Assembly (NCBI GenBank): GCA_035623275.1
Contig: DASPTT010000023.1
Span: 1 to 24,060 of the forward strand
DNA length: 24,060 nucleotides
Source: DASPTT01 sp035623275
GTDB lineage: Bacteria > Actinomycetota > Acidimicrobiia > Acidimicrobiales > UBA8190
Direction: 5' to 3'
Shown in pieces: positions 1 to 4,553 of the stretch. Both the position numbers and the translations under genes were made by a program. Each line of letters begins with the position of its first letter. Position 1 is the stretch's first letter. The notes under the pieces are model-generated. The model saw only the letters and a list, made by a program, of their open reading frames with translations, made no database searches and was not told the DNA's origin.

Positions 1-293
1 CCGACGACGCCAGGCGCCACGCCATGGGCCAGCTCCTCACGCTGTTGCAGGGCGCGCTCGAGGCGCGGGGGAAGGTCCTGCTCAAGTTGAACGTGTCGGA
101 CAGCCAGCTCGGCGGCGTGATCTCGGTGCTCCCCGCGCTCAAGGCGCCCACGGTGTCCGAGCTCTCCGGGGGCGGGGGATTCGCCGTCGAGACGGTCGTG
201 GAGAAGCGCGACGTGAACGTCCTCATCCCCGCGCTCAAAGACCGCGGGGCCACGGACATCATCGAGCTCCCGCTGTCGAAGATCGTCCACTAG
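1..293 (+). CDS. hisG: ATP phosphoribosyltransferase, C-terminal part (long-form HisG)
   Basis: This is the 3' end of a gene that begins before the window; the first complete codon is at 3 and the stop is TAG at 291-293. About 96 residues remain. They match the C-terminal regulatory (ACT-like, histidine-binding) domain of long-form HisG, with the conserved stretch LLKLNVSDSQLGGVISVLPA and the ending IPALKDRGATDIIELPLSKI. HisG catalyses the first step of histidine biosynthesis, condensing ATP with PRPP, and the C-terminal domain carries feedback inhibition by histidine in this family. An internal ATG at 24 is only a methionine codon, because the frame stays open to the window edge. The catalytic domains lie outside the window. 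The next gene starts 20 nt downstream on the same strand. Confidence 0.93.
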   Translation, partial: DDARRHAMGQLLTLLQGALEARGKVLLKLNVSDSQLGGVISVLPALKAPTVSELSGGGGFAVETVVEKRDVNVLIPALKDRGATDIIELPLSKIVH

Positions 294-313
294 CCCACGG
301 ATCGAGCGCGACG

Positions 314-550
314 GTGGCCGGTACGACACGCACCCCGCGTGCCCCGCTCGCGGGGTGGGTGGACGAGTTCGACGAGGCGCGGGGCCTGGGGACGATCAGC
401 GGAGACGACGGGCGGCGCTACCCGTTCCACTGCACGGCCATCGCTGACGGCTCACGGCGCATCCTGGTGGGCACGCGGGTCGTCTTCGTGACGTCGCCGG
501 GCCATCTCGGTCGCGTCGAGGCCGACACGGTCCGCAACGCCGCCGGATGA
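314..550 (+). CDS. Small cold-shock-domain-like protein
   Basis: A 78-residue protein whose residues 12-75 resemble a single OB-fold cold-shock domain. GWVDEFDEARGLGTI takes the place of the usual beta1-RNP1 segment (G-x-V-K-W-F-n..KGFGFI), and YPFHCTAI takes the place of RNP2 (VFVHFSAI). Most of the aromatic residues that stack on nucleic acid in true Csp proteins are replaced (RNP1 is RGLGTI), so binding may be weak or altered. The start is GTG at 314, with no strong Shine-Dalgarno; the stop is TGA at 548-550. It lies 20 nt after hisG and is probably cotranscribed with it. The convergent DUF1844-type gene ends 64 nt downstream across GC-rich hairpins. The fold call is reasonably secure; the function is not. 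Confidence 0.72.
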   Translation: MAGTTRTPRAPLAGWVDEFDEARGLGTISGDDGRRYPFHCTAIADGSRRILVGTRVVFVTSPGHLGRVEADTVRNAAG

Positions 551-554
551 TCGG

Positions 555-612
555 CTCGCCCATCGGGCGAGGGTCTCGGGCGAGGGTCTCGGCCGGGGCT
601 GCTCGGCCCCGG
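555..612. terminator. Convergent intergenic hairpins with 13-bp tandem repeat; possible bidirectional terminator
   Basis: The gap between the convergent genes ending at 550 (+) and 615 (-) holds two perfect 7-bp hairpins. The first is CTCGCCC/GGGCGAG (555-561 with 565-571, loop ATC) and the second is CCGGGGC/GCCCCGG (593-599 with 606-612, 6-nt loop). Between them a perfect tandem duplication of GGGCGAGGGTCTC occupies 565-577 and 578-590. There is no T tract, so an intrinsic terminator of the E. coli type is not shown. GC hairpins without U tracts between convergent genes are common in actinobacteria, and termination is inferred from position. Confidence 0.45.
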
Positions 613-614
613 GG

Positions 615-1076
615 TTACTCGGCCCCGGGCGGCTCGGCCCGGGGCTGCTGGATCCCGGTCGCGTCCTCACCGGCGCGGGCGGCACCGGTGATCTGGACGT
701 AGGCCAGCCGGATCTGGGCCAGCGCGGCGACCAGGGGCTCCTCCGCCTCCCCCAGGCGTCCGTGGAGGCCCTCGACGAGCACGCCCATGGCATCGACCGC
801 GAGGCGCGCCTCGTCGAGCCCGGGCGGTTGGCGGCTCAGGTGGATGGCCGCCAGCTCGAAGAGCCCGAAGGCGTGGTTGGCCACCACGACCTCGGCGGGA
901 GTGGCGGCCAGCTGCTGGCGCAGGTCGTCGAGATGGGCGGCGAGCGCGGCCGCTTCGTCCATCTCCTCGCCGGCCGGGCCGGTGCCGGCCGGGCCCGCCG
1001 GGGACCCCGGCGCCTGGCCGGGGGCGGGCTCGCGGGGCACGCGGTGCTCGCCTTCGGGTGTCCAGAGGCTGCTCAC
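615..1076 (-). CDS. DUF1844-type protein upstream of infC
   Basis: A 153-residue soluble protein with no known activity. Residues 1-40 are Pro/Gly/Ala-rich (starting MSSLWTPEGEHRVPRE). The conserved helical core lies around residues 42-130, with PAEVVVANHAFGLFELAAIH, then LDEARLAVDAMGVLVEGL and a LAQIRLAYVQI helix. That pattern, and the position divergent from infC, are those of the DUF1844 family found next to infC in actinobacteria. The start is GTG at 1076-1074. A minus-strand TACGCT (1089-1084) lies 7 nt upstream of it, so the mRNA could be leaderless. The stop is TAA at 617-615. The C-terminal tail overlaps the GGCCCCGGG-rich repeats that continue from the intergenic hairpins, so its last 20 or so residues may be poorly conserved. 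Confidence 0.75.
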   Translation of the reverse strand: MSSLWTPEGEHRVPREPAPGQAPGSPAGPAGTGPAGEEMDEAAALAAHLDDLRQQLAATPAEVVVANHAFGLFELAAIHLSRQPPGLDEARLAVDAMGVLVEGLHGRLGEAEEPLVAALAQIRLAYVQITGAARAGEDATGIQQPRAEPPGAE

Positions 1077-1269
1077 GCCTGGTAGCGTAGAACCTCGAGC
1101 CAGCAGGGAAAGCGGGGTCGCGCCGAGGCGCAGGCCCCCACCCGGCCGCCGGAGCCACCGGCGTGTCGGGTCACGGTGGTCCGACCACGGACGGCACCGA
1201 GGGCAGCGACCGCGCTCCCGTCATCGGCTCCGGGGAGACTCGGGGCCGACCAGCGACAGGAGGACGCCG
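1077..1269 (+). promoter_or_regulatory. infC operon leader and divergent promoter region
   Basis: These 193 nt between the GTG of the DUF1844-type gene and the ATC of infC hold no credible gene. TAGCGT at 1083-1088 fits the actinobacterial TANNNT -10 pattern for the plus strand, and the overlapping TACGCT (1089-1084) fits it for the minus strand. No good -35 is visible for either. If transcription starts near 1095, the infC mRNA has a leader of about 175 nt. I could not assign a ribosomal-protein (L20-type) leader structure. In the infC frame there is no ATG, GTG or TTG anywhere in this stretch. Confidence 0.4.
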
Positions 1270-1272
1270 ATC
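1258..1272 (+). promoter_or_regulatory. Shine-Dalgarno AGGAGG and non-canonical ATC start of infC
   Basis: AGGAGG at 1258-1263 is followed after 6 nt by ATC at 1270-1272, in frame with IF3. The protein would begin (f)M-A-T-T-P-T-T-S and run into EPRINDRIRARDVR. Upstream in-frame codons include no ATG, GTG or TTG for more than 100 nt. The first downstream GTG, at 1330, would delete the conserved EPRINDRIR segment. Rare ATT/ATC starts in infC are well known (AUU in E. coli) and underlie IF3 autoregulation, because IF3 rejects non-canonical start codons. Confidence 0.8.
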
Positions 1273-1992
1273 GCCACCACGCCCACGACCAGCGAGCCCA
1301 GGATCAACGACAGAATCCGCGCGCGCGACGTGCGACTGGTGGATCCGGACGGGGAGCAGCTCGGCATCAAGCCCCTTCCCGAAGCCCTCGCCCTTGCCCG
1401 CCAGCTCGACCTCGACCTCGTCGAGGTGGCCCCACAGGCGAACCCGCCGGTGTGCAAGATCATGGACTTCGGGAAGTTCAAATTCGACGCCGCGCAGCGA
1501 GCGAAGGAATCCCGTCGCAAGACCATCAACGTCGCCATCAAGGAGATGAAGTACCGGCCCAAGATCGGCCCGGGCGACTTCGAGACCAAGACGCGCCAGG
1601 TTCTCAGATTCCTGAACGAGGGGCACAAGGTGAAGGTCACGATCATGTTCCGTGGCCGTGAGGTGTTCCACCCCGAGCTCGGGAAGAAGATCCTCGACCG
1701 GGTGGCCACGGAGGTGGACAGCTCGGCGCGGGTCGAGGCCGAGCCCAGGCTCGACGGGCGCAACATGGTCATGGTGCTGGCCCCCGACAAGCGGGCCCGC
1801 CAGTCGGCGGCGGCACGGGCGGCCAAGCCGGAGACGGGCGACACCGGTCCCGGGGCGAGCGAGGCGGATCATGGCACCACGGAAGCGGCGCCGGTGGCGC
1901 CGCCCGCGGACGAGGCGGGTTCGGCCGCAGCGAGCACGGCTGCGGGCGACAGGGCCCCGGGCGACGCCGACCCGGGTGCACAAGGGAGTTGA
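1270..1992 (+). CDS. infC: Translation initiation factor IF-3
   Basis: IF3 binds the 30S subunit, prevents 50S joining and checks the start codon and initiator tRNA. From the ATC start the protein is 240 residues. The N-terminal domain includes EPRINDRIRARDVRLVDPDG and DLVEVAPQANPPVCKIMDFG. The linker is FKFDAAQRAKESRRK, and the C-terminal domain has KEMKYRPKIGPGDFETK, VKVTIMFRGRE and RLDGRNMVMVLAP. The last 55 or so residues form an Ala/Pro/Gly/Asp-rich tail beyond the IF3 fold; such tails occur in actinobacterial IF3. The stop TGA at 1990-1992 lies 1 nt before the rpmI ATG. The start choice rests on the AGGAGG at 1258 and the absence of any standard start codon that would keep the N-domain. 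The ATC suggests autoregulation as in E. coli. Confidence 0.96.
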   Translation: MATTPTTSEPRINDRIRARDVRLVDPDGEQLGIKPLPEALALARQLDLDLVEVAPQANPPVCKIMDFGKFKFDAAQRAKESRRKTINVAIKEMKYRPKIGPGDFETKTRQVLRFLNEGHKVKVTIMFRGREVFHPELGKKILDRVATEVDSSARVEAEPRLDGRNMVMVLAPDKRARQSAAARAAKPETGDTGPGASEADHGTTEAAPVAPPADEAGSAAASTAAGDRAPGDADPGAQGS

Positions 1993-1993
1993 C

Positions 1994-2188
1994 ATGCCGA
2001 AGATGAAGACGGACAGGGGAGCGGCCAAGCGCTTCAAGGTGACGGGCACGGGCCGGCTCCGGCGCCGTCAGGCGATGCGGTCGCACATCCTGGAGAAGAA
2101 GGCGAGCAAGCGCACACGGCGCCTGGCGCGCGAGGTGGACGTCGCCAAGGCGGACGCTCGCGAGGTGCGCCGCATGCTCGGACGCTGA
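1994..2188 (+). CDS. rpmI: 50S ribosomal protein bL35
   Basis: A 64-residue, very basic protein of normal bL35 length, starting MPKMKTDRGAAKRFKVTGTG and continuing RRRQAMRSHILEKKASKRTR. It is a structural component of the large ribosomal subunit. The ATG at 1994 lies 1 nt after the infC stop, with AAGGGAG (1982-1988) inside the end of infC as its ribosome-binding site, so translation is coupled to infC. rplT follows 88 nt downstream. Confidence 0.97.
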   Translation: MPKMKTDRGAAKRFKVTGTGRLRRRQAMRSHILEKKASKRTRRLAREVDVAKADAREVRRMLGR

Positions 2189-2197
2189 CCAACGGAC

Positions 2198-2246
2198 GCG
2201 GGCAGGGCCCGCACCCCGACGTGGACCCGACGCGCGGTCCGCGTCG
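2198..2246 (+). promoter_or_regulatory. Two hairpins in the rpmI-rplT spacer
   Basis: The 88-nt spacer contains two perfect GC-rich stem-loops. GCGGGC/GCCCGC pairs 2198-2203 with 2207-2212 across a 3-nt loop, and CGACGCG/CGCGTCG pairs 2228-2234 with 2240-2246 across a 5-nt loop. They end 14 nt before the rplT ribosome-binding site. They could be an attenuator, an RNA processing site or an L20-binding element. The sequence shows only the pairing; the role is inference. Confidence 0.4.
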
Positions 2247-2276
2247 TACCACGGATCTTCAGGAAAGGAGCTCGTC

Positions 2277-2678
2277 ATGGCCAGGGTGAAGCGTGCCGTC
2301 AACGGCAAGAAGCACCGTCGGGCCGTCCTCGAGCAGGCGGAGGGCTACTACGGCAACCGGAGCCGGTCGTTTCGCGCCGCGAACGAGGCCGTCATGCACT
2401 CGCTGCAGTACGCGTACCGCGACCGCAGGGCGCGCAAGGGCGACTTTCGTCGGCTGTGGATCCAGCGCATCAACGCCGCCGCCCGTGCCAACGGGACCAA
2501 CTACAGCCGGCTGATCGCCGGCCTGCACCGCGCCGAGGTGCACGTGGACCGCAAGGTCCTCGCTGACCTCGCCGTCGCCGACCCCGACGCGTTCGCCACC
2601 CTGGTGGGCGTGGCCAGCGCCGCCCTGGCGGCGCCGGGCGAGCAGGCCCCGGCGACCGCGGAGGCCGACGCCTCCTGA
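2277..2678 (+). CDS. rplT: 50S ribosomal protein bL20
   Basis: A 133-residue basic protein, early-assembling on 23S rRNA. The diagnostic bL20 sequence runs from MARVKRAVNGKKHRRAVLEQ through GYYGNRSRSFRAANEAVMHS and RDRRARKGDFRRLWIQRINA to NYSRLIAGLH. Residues 1-115 cover the normal family length. The last 18 or so residues (ALAAPGEQAPATAEADAS) are an Ala-rich extension. The ATG at 2277 is preceded by AGGAAAGGAG at 2261-2270. The stop TGA at 2676-2678 overlaps the proposed CTG start of the rRNA methyltransferase, implying coupling. Confidence 0.97.
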   Translation: MARVKRAVNGKKHRRAVLEQAEGYYGNRSRSFRAANEAVMHSLQYAYRDRRARKGDFRRLWIQRINAAARANGTNYSRLIAGLHRAEVHVDRKVLADLAVADPDAFATLVGVASAALAAPGEQAPATAEADAS

Positions 2679-3496
2679 GCGCGCCCCTCGCATACCGCCA
2701 CCAGCGGGTCCAGCGGCTTCGCCGGCTCCTCTCGCGGCGCACGGTGCGTCGCGACGAGGGAGTGTTCGTGGCCGAGGGGAGCCGGTTGGTGGGTGCCGCG
2801 CTCGGTTGCGGTGCGGAGGTCGAAGGGGTCTACGTGGCCGCAGGGCGCGAACACGACGCGGCGCTGTGGGAGACCCTGGAGCGGGCCCAGGCCGCGGGCG
2901 TGCGGGTCCACGAGCTCGCACCGGGGGTCATGGAGCGGGTCGCCGACACCGTGACGCCCCAACCGGTGCTCGCCGTCGTGCGCATGCCGGAGACCGCTCT
3001 GGGCTCGGTCGAGCAGTCGGGGTTCGTCGTCGTCTGCGTCGACGTACGCGACCCGGGGAACGCCGGCGCCATCATCCGCCTGGCCGACGCCGCCGGTGCC
3101 GACGCCGTGGTGTGCTGCGACGGCACGGTCGACCCCTTCAACCCGAAGACCGTGCGGGCGTCCGCCGGCTCGGTGCTCCACGTGCCCGTCGTCGTCGGCG
3201 GGGAGCCGGCCGTCGTGCTCGACGCGCTGGGACGAGCCGGCCTGCGACGGCTGGCCGCCGCGGTGCGGGGCGGCATCCCCTACACCGAGGCCCCCCTCGA
3301 GCCGCCGTTGGCGCTCGTCCTCGGCAACGAGGCGACGGGGCTGCCGGTGGCGGCCGCAGCCCATCTGGACGGCGCGGTGACGATCCCCATGGCCGGAGGC
3401 GCGGAGTCGCTCAACGTGGCCATGGCCGCCGCCGTGCTCTGCTTCGAGGTCCAGCGGCGCCGCTCTAACATGCACGCCATGAAGGGGCTGCGGTGA
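2675..3496 (+). CDS. SpoU/TrmH-family rRNA (2'-O-)methyltransferase
   Basis: A SAM-dependent RNA 2'-O-ribose methyltransferase of the SPOUT (trefoil-knot) superfamily; Mycobacterium has a TsnR-like gene at this same position. From CTG 2675 it has 273 residues. Residues 7-45 form the substrate-binding N-domain (YRHQRVQRLRRLLSRR, then RRDEGVFVAEGSRLV). The catalytic domain shows motif 1 (DVRDPGNAGAIIRLADAAGA), motif 2 (NPKTVRASAGSVLHVPV) and motif 3 (LVLGNEATGLP ... IPMAGGAESLNVAMAAAVLC). The first standard start, GTG at 2744, would remove the first 23 residues, including conserved N-domain sequence, and has no Shine-Dalgarno. CTG 2675 overlaps the rplT TGA and has GGAGG at 2660-2664. The C-terminal tail SNMHAMKGLR lies beyond the fold and carries signals for pheS. 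The exact target nucleotide cannot be read from sequence. Confidence 0.9.
   Translation: MSAPLAYRHQRVQRLRRLLSRRTVRRDEGVFVAEGSRLVGAALGCGAEVEGVYVAAGREHDAALWETLERAQAAGVRVHELAPGVMERVADTVTPQPVLAVVRMPETALGSVEQSGFVVVCVDVRDPGNAGAIIRLADAAGADAVVCCDGTVDPFNPKTVRASAGSVLHVPVVVGGEPAVVLDALGRAGLRRLAAAVRGGIPYTEAPLEPPLALVLGNEATGLPVAAAAHLDGAVTIPMAGGAESLNVAMAAAVLCFEVQRRRSNMHAMKGLR
3443..3487 (+). promoter_or_regulatory. Possible internal promoter and RBS for pheST
   Basis: TAACAT at 3466-3471 fits the TANNNT -10 pattern and TTCGAG at 3443-3448 is a weak -35 with 17-nt spacing, both inside the last codons of the methyltransferase. AAGGGG at 3482-3487 is a clear ribosome-binding site 5 nt before the pheS GTG. The RBS is well supported; the promoter is tentative. 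Confidence 0.35.
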
Positions 3497-4545
3497 GCGC
3501 GCCCGCGGGCCCGTCGGGAGCATCCGTCTCCGAGATCGTCGACGAGGCGACGCGCCGGATGACGCACGCCTCCACGCTCGACGAGCTGCAGTCGGTCGAG
3601 ACCGAGCTGCTCGGCAAGCGCTCCGCCCTGGCCGGCGCGCACCGGTCGCTCGGGGCGCTCGACCCCGAGGAGCGGCGCACCGAGGGCCAGCGGCTCCACG
3701 AGGCCCGTGAGACGATCGAGGCGCTGGTGGCCGACCGGCGCGCGGCGCTGGCCGTGGCGGCCCGCGACGCCCGTCTGCGCGCCGATCGCCTGGATCTGAC
3801 CGAGGCGCCCGCCCGCCCGGGCCGCGGCCGCCTGCACCTCGTGACCCGGACGCGCGACGAGCTCGAGGACGTGTTCGTCGGGATGGGCTTCACGGTCGCC
3901 GAAGGCCCCGAGGTCGAGACGGACTGGTACAACTTCGAGGCGCTCAACATCCCGCCCGCGCACCCTGCGCGCGGGATGTTCGACACCTTCTACCTGGACC
4001 TGGACGAGGCCGGCGCCGTGGTCCTGCGCACCCACACCTCGCCGGTGCAGATCCGGGTCATGCAGTCGCAGGCGCCGCCTATCTACTCGGTGATGCCCGG
4101 GCGCTGTTACCGGCGCGACACGCCCGACGCCCGCCACATCCCCATCTTCCATCAGGTCGAGGGTCTGGTCGTCGACCGTGACATCTCCTTCGCCCACCTG
4201 GCGGGGACGATCGAGACCTTCACGACGGCGTACTTCGGCCCCGACATCCACTCGCGGCTGCGCCCGGCGTACTTCCCTTTCACCGAGCCCTCCGCCGAGT
4301 TCGAGATCACCTGCACGATCTGCCGGGGGGCGGGCTGCCGCACGTGCTCGCACACCGGGTGGATCGAGCTCGGCGGGTGCGGGATGGTCGACCCCGCCGT
4401 GCTCGAGGTGGTCGGCCTGGACCCCGAGGCGTGGTCGGGGTTCGCCTTCGGGTTCGGGATCGACCGTTGCGCGCAGATGCGCCACCAGATCGCCGACATG
4501 CGCGTCCTGCTCGAGAACGACGTCCGCTTCCTCCGGCAGGTCTGA
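3493..4545 (+). CDS. pheS: Phenylalanine-tRNA ligase alpha subunit
   Basis: The catalytic subunit of the (alpha-beta)2 class II aminoacyl-tRNA synthetase. It has 350 residues, the normal length. An N-terminal coiled-coil arm (roughly residues 10-95) precedes the catalytic core. The core shows GFTVAEGPEVETDWYNFEAL, HPARGMFDTFY (motif 1 region), LRTHTSPVQIRVM, motif 2 GRCYRRDTPDARHIPIFHQV, FPFTEPSAEFEI, and motif 3 FAFGFGIDRCAQMRHQIADM. Cys274, Cys277, Cys282 and Cys285 (CTICRGAGCRTC) form a possible zinc-knuckle insertion, typical of actinobacterial PheS. The start is GTG at 3493, overlapping the methyltransferase TGA (GTGA) and served by AAGGGG at 3482. pheT follows after 8 nt. Confidence 0.97.
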   Translation: MSAPAGPSGASVSEIVDEATRRMTHASTLDELQSVETELLGKRSALAGAHRSLGALDPEERRTEGQRLHEARETIEALVADRRAALAVAARDARLRADRLDLTEAPARPGRGRLHLVTRTRDELEDVFVGMGFTVAEGPEVETDWYNFEALNIPPAHPARGMFDTFYLDLDEAGAVVLRTHTSPVQIRVMQSQAPPIYSVMPGRCYRRDTPDARHIPIFHQVEGLVVDRDISFAHLAGTIETFTTAYFGPDIHSRLRPAYFPFTEPSAEFEITCTICRGAGCRTCSHTGWIELGGCGMVDPAVLEVVGLDPEAWSGFAFGFGIDRCAQMRHQIADMRVLLENDVRFLRQV

Positions 4546-4553
4546 GGACCACC

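Noticed and set aside
1077..1269. tRNA, T-box or other known riboswitch before infC or pheS
   Set aside because: No cloverleaf, T-box sequence or other recognisable conserved RNA element could be seen in the infC leader or before pheS.
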